This document shows positions 53,464-62,503 of a DNA stretch of 64,000 bases, in pieces. The translations under genes and the position numbers were made by a program. The notes beneath the pieces were generated by a model, which saw nothing but the letters and a program-made list of their open reading frames with translations, was not told the origin of the DNA and did no database searches. The number at the start of each line of letters is the position of its first letter. The first letter of the stretch is position 1. Source of the stretch: Pedobacter psychroterrae (GTDB lineage Bacteria > Bacteroidota > Bacteroidia > Sphingobacteriales > Sphingobacteriaceae); NCBI RefSeq assembly GCF_004331695.1, contig NZ_SJSL01000002.1, positions 310,001-374,000 on the forward strand. The letters are read 5' to 3'.

Positions 53464-55185
53464 TTAAGAGAACCAGGCAGTTACATCTTCCTTAGAAGGC
53501 ATCACTAACTCTAATTTAAGCTTCTTGCGCATACCTCCAAGGTCATTAAATACCTTATTAGGATTGGCTGCTTTTAATTCCTCAATTGTATTGATGCCCA
53601 TTTTCCTGATTACCTGAACCCATTCAGCAGGAATACCAGCATTCACAAAATCATCATCAGTAGTTACCTTTGCTTTTTTCTCTGGTCTCATCTGAGGAAA
53701 GAACAGCACTTCCTGAATGGTCGACTGATTAGTCATCAGCATCACCAAACGGTCTATTCCGATTCCCAAACCTGATGTAGGCGGCATGCCATATTCCAAT
53801 GCACGAATAAAATCATCATCCATCGCCATCGCTTCATGATCTCCGCGGGCTGCCAGTTTCAACTGATCTTCAAAACGCTCTCTTTGGTCTATAGGATCAT
53901 TCAATTCTGAATAAGCATTGCCTATTTCCTTACCCAGTATAAACAGCTCAAACCTTTCCACCAAACCTTCTTTGGTTCTGTGTTTTTTGGCAAGAGGCGT
54001 CATTTCCAGTGGGTAGTCGGTAATATAAGTTGGCTGGATCAGGTTGGCTTCTACTTTCTCACTAAAGATTTCGTCTATTAATTTACCGCGACCCATGGTT
54101 GAGTCAATTTCTATATTAAGGCTTTTGCAGGTTTCCTTAAGCTCATCTTCTGTCATTGCTGATACATCTATCCCGGTATATTTTTGGATAGACTCATACA
54201 TGGTCAGTTTTTCATACGGACCCTCAAAGTTGATCTGATGCTCGCCAACTTGTACCACAGGAGCACCATGAATGGCTACAGCAATCTTTTCAAGACATTC
54301 TTCTACCATGGCCATCATCCAGATATAATCTTTATAGGCCACATATATCTCCATCGAGGTGTATTCAGGATTGTGTGTACGGTCCATGCCTTCATTCCTA
54401 AACATTTTTCCAAATTCATACACACCATCAAAACCGGCCACGATCAATCTTTTCAAATAAAGTTCATTCGCAATACGCAGATACAAAGGCATGTCCAATG
54501 TATTGTGGTGCGTAGCAAAAGGGCGTGCTGCTGCTCCGCCATGAATGGGCTGTAATATTGGTGTCTCTACTTCCATCCAACCCTGATCATCAAAATATGC
54601 CCTCATCGTATTGATCACTTTTGAGCGGTTGATGAAGATCTGTTTAAAATCAGGATTTACCGTAAGATCCACATAGCGCTGTCTGTAGCGCAATTCAGGA
54701 TCAGTAAAACCATCATAGATATTGCCCTCTTCATCTCGTTTTACAATTGGCAATGGTTTTAATGACTTGGAAAGCAAGGTCAGTTCAGTTACATGCACAG
54801 AAATCTCACCGGTTTGGGTAGTAAATACATATCCCTTTACCCCAATGAAATCACCCAGATCCATCAGTTTCTTAAATACCGTATTGTAGAGGGTCTTATC
54901 CTCTTCTGGACAAAGGTCATCTCTTTTCAAATAAACTTGTATTCTTCCTGTTGAATCCTGAAGCTCTACAAAAGAAGCACTCCCCATAATCCGGCGGGTC
55001 ATGATCCTGCCGGCAATGCTGATGTTCTTATAGGCTGTCTTATCCCTGTCGTAATTCGCTAAAATATCCGTTGCATTGGCGTTGATCTCAAACGCTTCTG
55101 CAGGGAATGGGTTGATGCCCAGTTCACGCAATTGATTTAGTGAACTGCGACGCAATTGTTCCTGTTCTGATAATCCTGTACTCAT
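53464..55185 (-). CDS. lysS: Lysyl-tRNA synthetase (class II)
   Basis: 573 residues. OB-fold anticodon domain (ISIAGRIMTRRIMG) then class II motifs: motif 2 FRNEGMDRTHNPEYTSMEIY and motif 3 GLGIGIDRLVMLMTNQ. A C-terminal extension of about 70 residues after the usual end (FVNAGIPAEWVQVIRKMGIN to TAWFS) is absent from E. coli LysS (505 residues) and looks helical. Confidence 0.96.
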   Translation of the reverse strand: MSTGLSEQEQLRRSSLNQLRELGINPFPAEAFEINANATDILANYDRDKTAYKNISIAGRIMTRRIMGSASFVELQDSTGRIQVYLKRDDLCPEEDKTLYNTVFKKLMDLGDFIGVKGYVFTTQTGEISVHVTELTLLSKSLKPLPIVKRDEEGNIYDGFTDPELRYRQRYVDLTVNPDFKQIFINRSKVINTMRAYFDDQGWMEVETPILQPIHGGAAARPFATHHNTLDMPLYLRIANELYLKRLIVAGFDGVYEFGKMFRNEGMDRTHNPEYTSMEIYVAYKDYIWMMAMVEECLEKIAVAIHGAPVVQVGEHQINFEGPYEKLTMYESIQKYTGIDVSAMTEDELKETCKSLNIEIDSTMGRGKLIDEIFSEKVEANLIQPTYITDYPLEMTPLAKKHRTKEGLVERFELFILGKEIGNAYSELNDPIDQRERFEDQLKLAARGDHEAMAMDDDFIRALEYGMPPTSGLGIGIDRLVMLMTNQSTIQEVLFFPQMRPEKKAKVTTDDDFVNAGIPAEWVQVIRKMGINTIEELKAANPNKVFNDLGGMRKKLKLELVMPSKEDVTAWFS

Positions 55186-55235
55186 ATATCTGTTATATCC
55201 GGCGGATGCCGTAATAGCTTATTTTTAAAATTATG

Positions 55236-55243
55236 CAAAAATA
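55236..55243 (-). promoter_or_regulatory. -7 element of lysS
   Basis: Minus-strand TATTTTTG, an exact TAnnTTTG match, 50 bp upstream of the lysS ATG. Confidence 0.5.
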
Positions 55244-55249
55244 GTGTTT

Positions 55250-57163
55250 TTAGTCTGCTTTAACAGACTCAGCATACATTTGATTGATGCTTTCGGCATA
55301 TTTTTGCTCAATCACTTTTCTTTTTGCTTTTAATGTTGGCGTTATTTCACCTTCCTCCATGCTAAAAGGATTTCTTTTCACCTTGAAATTTTTAATGCGC
55401 TCAAATTTTGCCAGCTCTGCTGAGTGCTTTTTAATATCCTTGCCTATCCAGTCTATGATCTCCTGATCTTCAATAAATAGTTCAGGCTTTTGAAAAAATG
55501 CTTCAGCGAGTTTAAATTCTTCCTGCATGTTTTCCTTGTTAGGGACGATGATGGCAGTCAGGTATTCTCTTTTATCTCCTATTAAAAATAACTGGTCTAT
55601 TTTAAGACTTTTCAGGTACACATTTTCAACAGGGGTAGGGTAGACGTTTTTGCCATAGGCATTTACGATCATGTTTTTCAACCGGTCGGTAATCTGCAGG
55701 TTGCCCTTATAAAATCTTCCTATATCACCGGTATGAAACCAATCATTCTTGTCAATCGCTTCTGCGGTTTCTGCGGGTTTATTAAAGTATCCCTTCATTA
55801 CGCAATGTCCGCGTACAATGATCTCACCTTCGGCACAGTCAAAATCCTCATTAAAGGTTTCATGGGTCTGGATACTGATCATCTCTTTGTTCTCGACATG
55901 CTGAATGCCGATCTCGATTCCCGGGATTACCCTCCCTACCGTTCCATAAACCTGCCTGTGAAATTCAGTCACAGCCATTACCGGCGATGTTTCCGTAAGT
56001 CCGAAGCCTTCCAGTATCTTTATACCAAGGTTCCCAAAAAATTCCCCCACATTCTTTGGTAATGCCGCTCCGCCTGAGATCATGAATTTCAACCTGCCAC
56101 CTGTCTTTTCTTTGATCTTACTGAATACCAGCTTCTCTGCAATAGCCTTTTTGGCAGACATGATGATTCCCGGATGCTTTCCTGCTTCCTTTTCCTTACG
56201 ATATTCCTGGCCAGTTTCCAATGCCCATAAGAATATTTTTGCTTTTAATCCACCTCCGGCAGTGCCGCTTTTGATTGCTTTATCATGAATTTTTTCGAGC
56301 AGCCTCGGCACACAGTTCATCACTGTAGGCCTCACTTCGCCCATGTTTTTGGCCAATAGCTCGAGGCTCTGTGCAAACGCAATTTTACAACCCTGGGCAC
56401 AGCACACATGATAGGTCGCAGTACGTTCAAATACGTGCGATAAGGGCAAAAAGGATAGGAAGGTCTCTGTTTCATCTATCACCGGGATCTGCTGCAGGCA
56501 AACCTTTACATTTTCTACAAAGTTGCCATGTGAAAGCATTGCTCCTTTTGGGATACCGGTAGTACCCGAAGTATAGATCAATGAAGAGAGATCTGAAGGC
56601 CTTAAAGCCTCACGAAGTATGTTTATTTCATTAAGTTGGGTTTTACTGATCCTGTTTTTAGTAGCAAGGACTTCGTCAAAACTGATGATCTCTGTATCCA
56701 GCCCGGCAGGAATGGCAACTTTAGTATATTCTTCAAAAGCAGGAATGATATAGCGAAGCTGCCTGCAGTTGTCGGCTATTTTTAATACTTTTTTTAATAA
56801 GAATGTATTTCCTATCAGAATGGCTTTAATGCCCGAATCATTAATGATGTATTCCACCTCATGTTCTGAAAGCGTAGGATATATCGATACATTGATGGCG
56901 CCGATCTGTTGAATTCCTTGGTCGTAGTATACATATTCAGGGGAGTTTTCTATCATCAAGCCCATTCGGTCGCCCTTTACAATGCCTCTTTCTAAAAAGA
57001 ATGCAGCAACAGCATCTGCGTTTTCCAGGGTCTGTTTGAAAGATATTTCTTCCCAGTCCGATTTTTTCTTATCAATCAGGAAAGTCTCATCCGGCTTATG
57101 GATATTTTCTACCACATTCCTAAGCAGACTCGGAACAGTAGAAAACTCGTTAAATACTACCAT
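55250..57163 (-). CDS. Long-chain fatty acid-CoA ligase (AMP-forming)
   Basis: 637 residues. LIYTSGTTGIPKGAMLSH is the AMP-binding P-loop, EGFGLTETSPVMAVT the A5 motif and WFHTGDIGRF the hinge region; ITDRLKNMIVNAYGKNVYPT carries the C-terminal catalytic-lysine area. Of the long (about 600-residue) ACSL/FadD15-like type. It activates fatty acids with ATP and CoA at the membrane surface. It is the next gene after the isc group, but a terminator separates them. Confidence 0.92.
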   Translation of the reverse strand: MVVFNEFSTVPSLLRNVVENIHKPDETFLIDKKKSDWEEISFKQTLENADAVAAFFLERGIVKGDRMGLMIENSPEYVYYDQGIQQIGAINVSIYPTLSEHEVEYIINDSGIKAILIGNTFLLKKVLKIADNCRQLRYIIPAFEEYTKVAIPAGLDTEIISFDEVLATKNRISKTQLNEINILREALRPSDLSSLIYTSGTTGIPKGAMLSHGNFVENVKVCLQQIPVIDETETFLSFLPLSHVFERTATYHVCCAQGCKIAFAQSLELLAKNMGEVRPTVMNCVPRLLEKIHDKAIKSGTAGGGLKAKIFLWALETGQEYRKEKEAGKHPGIIMSAKKAIAEKLVFSKIKEKTGGRLKFMISGGAALPKNVGEFFGNLGIKILEGFGLTETSPVMAVTEFHRQVYGTVGRVIPGIEIGIQHVENKEMISIQTHETFNEDFDCAEGEIIVRGHCVMKGYFNKPAETAEAIDKNDWFHTGDIGRFYKGNLQITDRLKNMIVNAYGKNVYPTPVENVYLKSLKIDQLFLIGDKREYLTAIIVPNKENMQEEFKLAEAFFQKPELFIEDQEIIDWIGKDIKKHSAELAKFERIKNFKVKRNPFSMEEGEITPTLKAKRKVIEQKYAESINQMYAESVKAD

Positions 57164-57186
57164 ATGGTGTTCGTTGGTTATATACT

Positions 57187-57209
57187 AAAAAAGGACGCTA
57201 AAAGCGTCC
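57187..57209 (-). terminator. Terminator after the isc genes
   Basis: On the minus strand GGACGC-TTTTA-GCGTCC followed by TTTTTT, 22 bp after the iscA-like stop. Confidence 0.85.
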
Positions 57210-57213
57210 CTTA

Positions 57214-57221
57214 CAAATATA
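57214..57221 (-). promoter_or_regulatory. -7 element, possible promoter of the acyl-CoA ligase gene
   Basis: Minus-strand TATATTTG is an exact TAnnTTTG match. It abuts the terminator hairpin, so a transcript starting here would begin within the hairpin sequence. About 50 bp before the ligase ATG. Confidence 0.4.
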
Positions 57222-57231
57222 ACAATATCTA

Positions 57232-57558
57232 TTAAACAGAAAAACTCTCTCCACAGCCACATGAGCGGCTGGCATTTGGATTATGGAAATTAAAGCCCTT
57301 TCCATTCAGTCCATCGGAGAAATCCAGCTCAGTTCCGGCCAGGTATAAGAAGGATTTCATATCCAGTGCTATTCTGATACCACGGTCTTCAAAAAACTGA
57401 TCACCTTTTTGTTCTTCATTATCAAAATCGAGGTTGTAAGATAAACCTGAACATCCACCGCCTTTAACCGAAACACGCAAAAAATAGCGCTCATCCATAG
57501 CTGCATCCTGCATCAGGTGGTCTATTTTGCTCTTTGCTTTATCTGTTATTGTAATCAT
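57232..57558 (-). CDS. Iron-sulfur cluster carrier/assembly protein, HesB/IscA family
   Basis: 108 residues. The three conserved cysteines are in GGGCSGLSY and the terminal CGCGESF. A-type carrier that passes FeS clusters from IscU to target proteins. Third gene of the iscS-iscU-iscA group on the minus strand, 53 bp after iscU. Confidence 0.93.
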   Translation of the reverse strand: MITITDKAKSKIDHLMQDAAMDERYFLRVSVKGGGCSGLSYNLDFDNEEQKGDQFFEDRGIRIALDMKSFLYLAGTELDFSDGLNGKGFNFHNPNASRSCGCGESFSV

Positions 57559-57611
57559 CTTATTAGTATTAGTAATTTCTATAGAGTAGTTAGACTACGA
57601 TATAACGCTAC

Positions 57612-58025
57612 CTAGTGATGCGATTTAGCTAATTCAAAAGGCGCTAAACCATTTTTAACCCTGTAATCATTGATTGCAGATTTAATAGCATCTTCTGCTA
57701 AAACAGAGCAGTGAATTTTCACTGGTGGTAAAGCAAGCTCCTCAACGATGTCCATATTGTCTATCGTCAAAGCTTCATCCACAGTTTTACCTTTTAACCA
57801 TTCTGTAGCCAAAGAAGAAGAAGCAATTGCAGAACCGCAGCCAAAAGTTTTAAATTTAGCATCGGTGATCACATTGTTCTCATCCACTTCAATCTGAAGG
57901 CGCATCACGTCGCCACATTCAGGTGCGCCAACAAGACCTGTTCCAACTGATTTACTATCTTTGTTTAATGTACCAACGTTTCTTGGGTTGGTATAATGTT
58001 CCATTACTTTTTCTGAGTATGCCAT
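57612..58025 (-). CDS. iscU: Iron-sulfur cluster scaffold protein
   Basis: 137 residues. The three scaffold cysteines are in GAPECGDVMRLQI, KFKTFGCGSAIASSSLATEW and LPPVKIHCSVLAEDAI. Note LPPVKIHCS where the LPPVK chaperone-recognition motif of HscA clients is complete. It builds FeS clusters with sulfur from IscS. It lies 112 bp after iscS. Confidence 0.97.
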   Translation of the reverse strand: MAYSEKVMEHYTNPRNVGTLNKDSKSVGTGLVGAPECGDVMRLQIEVDENNVITDAKFKTFGCGSAIASSSLATEWLKGKTVDEALTIDNMDIVEELALPPVKIHCSVLAEDAIKSAINDYRVKNGLAPFELAKSHH

Positions 58026-58088
58026 GATATTTTGTATTTAGGATTTTAGTTTTACAATTTCTAAAACCTGGTAAACTTTATTTTTTGT

Positions 58089-58135
58089 GATTTTAGGCTG
58101 AATTCGTATTCGTCAATCTAAAATCGTAATTCTCT
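58089..58135. repeat. Inverted repeat between iscS and iscU
   Basis: GATTTTAG (58089-58096) and CTAAAATC (58128-58135) are perfect 8-bp arms, with a further GAAT/ATTC inside. It starts 2 bp after the iscS stop and lacks a T-tract, so it may be an RNA-stability or partial-termination element within the operon. Confidence 0.45.
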
Positions 58136-58137
58136 TT

Positions 58138-59349
58138 TTAGTGTTCAGCCCACTCAATTTTGCTTAAATCAATACCTTCTTTAAACATTTCCCAAAGCGG
58201 AGAAAGGTCTCTCAGATGATTAACAGCTTTTTTAGTGTTTTCAATTGCGTAGTCGATCTCTTCCTCTGTAGTAAAACGACCCAATCCAAAACGGATAGAA
58301 GAGTGTGCCAGATCGTCTGACAGGCCCAGGCTTTTCAATACATAGGAAGGCTCTAATGAAGCTGAGGTACAAGCAGATCCTGAAGATACAGCCAGGTCTT
58401 TCATGGCCATCATCAATCCTTCACCTTCCACATATTTAAAGGAAATATTGGCTACGTGAGGCAGGCGGTGTTGTACGTTTCCGTTTACATAACTTTCTTC
58501 AAGCTGGGTCAATGCACTTTCCAGTTTATCTCTTAATCCCGATAAGCGCTGAGCTTCGCTATCCATCTCCAGGCGACAAAGTTCACATGCTTTACCCAAA
58601 CCAACAATACCGGGTACGTTTAATGTGCCTGAACGCATACCGCGCTCATGACCACCGCCGTCCATTTGGGCAGTTACTTTAACCCTTGGGTTTTTACGGC
58701 GCACATACAATGCACCTACACCTTTAGGGCCATACATTTTATGCGCAGAAAACGCCATTATATCTATTCCATCGGCATTCACGTCAACGGGTATCTTACC
58801 TACAGCTTGAGTTGCATCGGTCATAAATAATGCACCAAATTTGTGTGCAATTGCAGAGATTTCCTTAACAGGCTGAACTACACCGATCTCATTATTTCCA
58901 TACATAATGGTCACAAGGATTGTCTGATCAGTCATAGCCGCTTCCAGCTCCTGAAGATCTACCAGTCCGTCTTCCTTAACCTTAAGATAAGTGATATTTG
59001 CTCCAAGTTTTTCAAGATGTTTACAGGTATCTAATACCGCTTTATGCTCAGTAGTCACCGTAATAATGTGATTACCCTTGTCCTGATACATTTCATAAAC
59101 ACCCTTTATACCCAGATTGTCTGCTTCTGTTGCACCTGATGTAAAAATGATCTCTTTCTCTGTGCAGCCAATCAGTTTGGCAACCTGCTCACGGGCGTAA
59201 TCAACCGCTTCTTCAGCAACCCATCCAAAAGCATGGTTACGGCTTGCAGCGTTACCGAATTTGTTGGTGAAATAAGGCAGCATAGCTTCTAATACCCTTG
59301 GATCCAAAGGCGTAGTAGCATTATTATCTAAGTAAATAGGAAGTTCCAT
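58138..59349 (-). CDS. iscS: Cysteine desulfurase
   Basis: 403 residues. [18 protein letters not shown] start, PLP-lysine motif [13 protein letters not shown] and active-site cysteine loop [17 protein letters not shown], the long group I loop of IscS. It releases sulfur from cysteine for FeS clusters and tRNA thiolation. No iscR gene is seen upstream; the next gene is divergent. Confidence 0.97.
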   Translation of the reverse strand: MELPIYLDNNATTPLDPRVLEAMLPYFTNKFGNAASRNHAFGWVAEEAVDYAREQVAKLIGCTEKEIIFTSGATEADNLGIKGVYEMYQDKGNHIITVTTEHKAVLDTCKHLEKLGANITYLKVKEDGLVDLQELEAAMTDQTILVTIMYGNNEIGVVQPVKEISAIAHKFGALFMTDATQAVGKIPVDVNADGIDIMAFSAHKMYGPKGVGALYVRRKNPRVKVTAQMDGGGHERGMRSGTLNVPGIVGLGKACELCRLEMDSEAQRLSGLRDKLESALTQLEESYVNGNVQHRLPHVANISFKYVEGEGLMMAMKDLAVSSGSACTSASLEPSYVLKSLGLSDDLAHSSIRFGLGRFTTEEEIDYAIENTKKAVNHLRDLSPLWEMFKEGIDLSKIEWAEH

Positions 59350-59374
59350 TATTTGTTTATTCTTTTATATAACA

Positions 59375-59382
59375 CAAAGATA
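59375..59382 (-). promoter_or_regulatory. -7 element of the isc genes
   Basis: Minus-strand TATCTTTG, an exact TAnnTTTG match 25 bp upstream of the iscS ATG. A TTG lies about 17 bp further upstream. Confidence 0.55.
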
Positions 59383-59473
59383 CGAAAAAAGATTACCAAC
59401 AATTATAAATAATAGCTATGATGGTATAGGTAAAACCCGCATTTTTACATTAGTTTAACGGTTTGGTGTGATT

Positions 59474-59875
59474 ATGAAGAATATAGAACATATTGGTATT
59501 GCGGTAAGGGATCTTGATGCTTCCTGCGATTTATATGAGAAGTTGTTAGGTACTGGCTGTTATAAAAAAGAAATGGTGGAATCGGAAGGTGTCAATACCG
59601 CTTTTTTCAGGACCGGAGAGCATAAAATTGAGCTGCTAGCTGCAACGGAAGAAAGCAGTCCTATTGCAAGATTCCTGGAAAAGAAAGGGGAGGGCATCCA
59701 TCACATCGCCTTTAATGTGGATGATATCCTTGTAGAAATGGAACGCTTAAGGCAGGAAGGGTTTGTGTTGCTTAATGAAACACCTAAACGGGGAGCAGAC
59801 AATAAGCTTATTTGTTTTGTGCATCCTAAGGGGACTAATGGCGTATTGGTGGAGCTCTGTCAGGATGTAAAATAG
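59474..59875 (+). CDS. mce: Methylmalonyl-CoA epimerase
   Basis: 133 residues, a vicinal oxygen chelate fold. MKNIEHIGIAVRDLDASCDLYEKLLG and GIHHIAFNVDDI give the metal-binding His residues, with Glu in KIELLA and VLVELCQ. It interconverts the R and S forms in propionate metabolism. The ATG at 59474 is preferred to the GTG two codons upstream. Confidence 0.93.
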   Translation: MKNIEHIGIAVRDLDASCDLYEKLLGTGCYKKEMVESEGVNTAFFRTGEHKIELLAATEESSPIARFLEKKGEGIHHIAFNVDDILVEMERLRQEGFVLLNETPKRGADNKLICFVHPKGTNGVLVELCQDVK

Positions 59876-59906
59876 CTTGTCTAAATTCGGTTTGTGCTTT
59901 GACTGA

Positions 59907-60026
59907 CACCCTTTGAGCATCGGACGAGCTTCGGGCCAGCTTCGGCTCAGCTTCGGGCCAGCTTCGGAAAAACCCGACTGTGAGCCGTCGCTGGCCCGTT
60001 GGTGGTCGGTCGCCCGTCCGAGGGTG
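59907..60026. repeat. Long GC-rich inverted repeat with a 19-bp direct repeat
   Basis: Five nested stems: CACCCT/AGGGTG, CGGACG/CGTCCG, CGGGCCAGC/GCTGGCCCG (9 bp, perfect), CGGCTCA/TGAGCCG (7 bp, perfect) and TCGGG/CCCGA. The left arm carries AGCTTCGGGCCAGCTTCGG twice (59927-59945 and 59949-59967, period 22). It fills most of the 319-bp gap between mce and rpmE2, which has no gene. The rest of the gap is the AT-rich rpmE2 promoter region. Confidence 0.8.
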
Positions 60027-60124
60027 ATAAGTACACAGACAAACAACAAGTAAAGCAAAAATTGGAATTATAGCCTGTTTAAAAAAAGGTTGTACGGAGC
60101 GATTGAAATTGTTTTTAGTAATTA

Positions 60125-60156
60125 TTTGTTTCTGAAAAATAAAATTCTGATATTTG
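60125..60156 (+). promoter_or_regulatory. Promoter of rpmE2
   Basis: TTTG at 60125-60128, a 20-bp spacer and GATATTTG at 60149-60156 (one mismatch to TAnnTTTG), about 38 bp upstream of the ATG. Confidence 0.6.
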
Positions 60157-60194
60157 CATCCTTAAAAATAAGCGACAAATAAGTATATAACAAT

Positions 60195-60443
60195 ATGAAA
60201 AAAGATCTGCATCCATCAAACTATAGATTTGTAGTGTTTAAAGATATGTCTAACGAGTATTCTTTTTTAACAAAATCTTGTGTAGATACTAAAGAGACTG
60301 TTCAGTGGGAAGATGGTAATGAATATCCTCTTTATAAATTAGAGATCTCGCATACTTCACACCCTTTCTATACTGGTAAAATGAAACTGGTTGATACAGC
60401 TGGTCGTATCGATAAATTCAAAACTCGTTACGCTAAGAAATAA
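60195..60443 (+). CDS. rpmE2: 50S ribosomal protein L31 type B
   Basis: 82 residues. [19 protein letters not shown] start and [20 protein letters not shown] are the L31 signatures. The zinc-binding CxxC of type A is absent, so this is the zinc-free form. It has its own promoter and is followed by a terminator. Confidence 0.97.
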   Translation: MKKDLHPSNYRFVVFKDMSNEYSFLTKSCVDTKETVQWEDGNEYPLYKLEISHTSHPFYTGKMKLVDTAGRIDKFKTRYAKK

Positions 60444-60470
60444 TTTAACCAAAATAAAAAAATTATTTTA

Positions 60471-60508
60471 AAGTCCCGGGCTATAGCTTCGGGACTTTTT
60501 TTATTTTT
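60471..60508 (+). terminator. Terminator after rpmE2
   Basis: AAGTCCCG (60471-60478) pairs with CGGGACTT (60490-60497), followed by a run of T. It overlaps the TATTTTTG element of the next gene. Confidence 0.85.
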
Positions 60509-60509
60509 G
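60502..60509 (+). promoter_or_regulatory. -7 element in the rpmE2 terminator tail
   Basis: TATTTTTG, exact TAnnTTTG, built from the terminator T-tract and ending 6 bp before the ATG at 60516. If active, the GlmU-like gene would have a leaderless message. Confidence 0.4.
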
Positions 60510-60515
60510 TGGCTT

Positions 60516-61691
60516 ATGATGATCAATTTATTTGATGATGGCGCATGGCAGTCCCTGCGTCCGCTATCTTTCACCAGGCCTGTGGCCGATCTCCGTATAG
60601 GAATCCTTACCATAGCCCAGAAATGGGAAAAGCATCTAAATGCCCGGTCTGGTTTTGTGACTGTTCCTTATCTTGCAGTGAAGTATCCAGCCATAGATAA
60701 TGCTGAGCTCTTCATAAATGGTTCAATCTGTCCGGATGAACATCTTACAGAGGCCATCATGGGCCTTGGGAAAGGCGAAGTGCTGGTAAAGCAGGGGCTT
60801 AGTATAGCTTACAAGCCAGAGACAGATGAACCTATAAGTCCTGAGCTACTGACCGGACTATCTGTTAAAGAATATTCCGGTGAGTTTATAAGGATAGCCA
60901 TGCCTGAAGACCTCTTTAAATTTAATGACGCAGAATTAAAAAAGGATTTTAAATTAATTACCAAAGGCAGGACTTCAGTAAAATTGAGCAACACCAATAC
61001 CTTCATAGGCGATGATATTTTTGCAGAAGAAGGTGCTGAAGCCGAATGTGCTACCTTCAATAGCAAAAATGGCCCGATTTATCTTGGAGAAAATACCCAG
61101 GTTTGGGAAGGATCTCACATCAGAGGTTCATTTGCACTTTGCCATGATTCGCAGGTAAAAATGGGTGCTAAGATCTATGGGCAGACCACCATCGGTCCAT
61201 TCAGCAGGGTAGGAGGAGAAATCAATAATGCCGTGATCTGGGGATATTCTTCGAAAGGCCATGAAGGCTATCTTGGGAATTCTGTAATGGGCCAATGGTG
61301 CAATATTGGGGCAGACAGCAATAACTCCAATCTTAAAAATAACTATGCAGGCGTAAAATTATGGGATTATTCCAATGAAATTTTTCGGGAAACAGGATTG
61401 CAATTCTGCGGATTGATCATGGCTGACCATGCTAAATGCGGTATCAATACCATGTTTAATACAGGTACAGTTGCCGGTGTAAGTGCGAATGTTTTTGGTC
61501 CCGGTTTTCCAAGAAATTTTATACCTGATTTTGCATGGGGAGGTGCCCAGGGGTTTGAAACTTATGCGCTGCATAAAATGTTTGAAACAGCTGTAAAAGT
61601 GTATGAGCGCAGAGGATTGGAATTTGATGAAATAGAAAGAGCTATTTTAACAAAGGTTTTTGAGGATACAAAAACCTTCAGACATTTTTAA
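60516..61691 (+). CDS. GlmU-like protein with left-handed beta-helix
   Basis: 391 residues (390 from the second ATG at 60519). The N-terminus MINLFDDGAWQSLRPLSFTRPVADLRIG resembles Bacteroidota proteins called GlmU family or putative sugar nucleotidyltransferase but lacks a clear GxGxRM nucleotide loop. The second half has hexapeptide repeats (GENTQVWEGSHIRGSFALCH; GAKIYGQTTIGPFSRVGGEI; VAGVSANVFG), forming an LbH acyltransferase-like fold. It probably acts on sugar nucleotides for the envelope. It is just upstream of tpiA. Confidence 0.8.
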   Translation: MMINLFDDGAWQSLRPLSFTRPVADLRIGILTIAQKWEKHLNARSGFVTVPYLAVKYPAIDNAELFINGSICPDEHLTEAIMGLGKGEVLVKQGLSIAYKPETDEPISPELLTGLSVKEYSGEFIRIAMPEDLFKFNDAELKKDFKLITKGRTSVKLSNTNTFIGDDIFAEEGAEAECATFNSKNGPIYLGENTQVWEGSHIRGSFALCHDSQVKMGAKIYGQTTIGPFSRVGGEINNAVIWGYSSKGHEGYLGNSVMGQWCNIGADSNNSNLKNNYAGVKLWDYSNEIFRETGLQFCGLIMADHAKCGINTMFNTGTVAGVSANVFGPGFPRNFIPDFAWGGAQGFETYALHKMFETAVKVYERRGLEFDEIERAILTKVFEDTKTFRHF

Positions 61692-61696
61692 AAGAA

Positions 61697-61704
61697 TATA
61701 TTTG
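61697..61704 (+). promoter_or_regulatory. -7 element of tpiA
   Basis: TATATTTG, exact TAnnTTTG, 37 bp upstream of the tpiA ATG and 5 bp after the previous stop. No clear -33 TTTG. Confidence 0.5.
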
Positions 61705-61741
61705 GGCTTAAAGCTTTTATAATAACCACAATAATTATATT

Positions 61742-62503
61742 ATGAGAAAAAAAATAGTAGCGGGTAACTGGAAAATGAATTTGGATTATGCAGAAGGCAT
61801 ATCATTGTTTTCAGAAATTGTAAATATGGTAAGAGATGAGAAAAATGGTGATCAGCTGGCCATTATCTGTGCTCCATATGTTCATTTAAACAGTCTTGCA
61901 AAGCTGGGTGGTGATACGGTAAGTATAGGTGCCCAAAACTGTCACCAAAAAGAAAGCGGTGCTTATACTGGCGAAATATCTGCTAAAATGATTAAGTCAA
62001 TTGGCTGTGAGTATGTAATCATTGGACATTCAGAAAGACGCCAGTATTTTGCAGAAAGCGATGAGCTTTTGGCAGAGAAAACTGTGATCGCATTGCAAAA
62101 TGGTTTGGTGCCAATTTTCTGCATAGGAGAAACCCTGGATGAAAGAAACAATGGCAGTTATTTTGACGTGCTCAAATCTCAGTTGGAGAATGGGGTTTTT
62201 GGATTAAGTACGGAAGATTTCTCTAAAATTGTGATCGCATATGAGCCTGTTTGGGCTATCGGAACAGGACTGACTGCTTCATCAGATCAGGCACAGGAAG
62301 TACATGCTTTTATCCGCAAAGAGATCGCAGCTAAATATGATGCATCTACAGCGGAGGCGACAACCATTTTATATGGAGGAAGCTGCAATCCTAAAAATGC
62401 AGCTGAGCTATTTGCCCAGCCTGACATTGATGGTGGTTTAATAGGTGGTGCTTCATTAAAATCAAGAGATTTTACAGACATCGTTAAAACTTTCAATTCT
62501 TAA
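61742..62503 (+). CDS. tpiA: Triosephosphate isomerase
   Basis: 253 residues. AGNWKMN carries the catalytic Lys, VIIGHSERRQYF the His, AYEPVWAIGTG the Glu, and LYGGSCNPKNA and GLIGGASL the phosphate grips. It interconverts dihydroxyacetone phosphate and glyceraldehyde-3-phosphate. Its TAA shares one base with the prmA ATG (TAATG), so translation is coupled. Confidence 0.98.
   Translation: MRKKIVAGNWKMNLDYAEGISLFSEIVNMVRDEKNGDQLAIICAPYVHLNSLAKLGGDTVSIGAQNCHQKESGAYTGEISAKMIKSIGCEYVIIGHSERRQYFAESDELLAEKTVIALQNGLVPIFCIGETLDERNNGSYFDVLKSQLENGVFGLSTEDFSKIVIAYEPVWAIGTGLTASSDQAQEVHAFIRKEIAAKYDASTAEATTILYGGSCNPKNAAELFAQPDIDGGLIGGASLKSRDFTDIVKTFNS

Noticed and set aside
55251..55269. AGTCTG-CTTTAA-CAGACT hairpin as a terminator for the acyl-CoA ligase gene
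   Set aside because: It lies inside the last codons of the gene and has no following T-tract on the minus strand.
59747..60058. 103-codon minus-strand frame
   Set aside because: It spans the end of mce and the long inverted repeat; repeated Ser/Arg/Pro content reflects the repeat.
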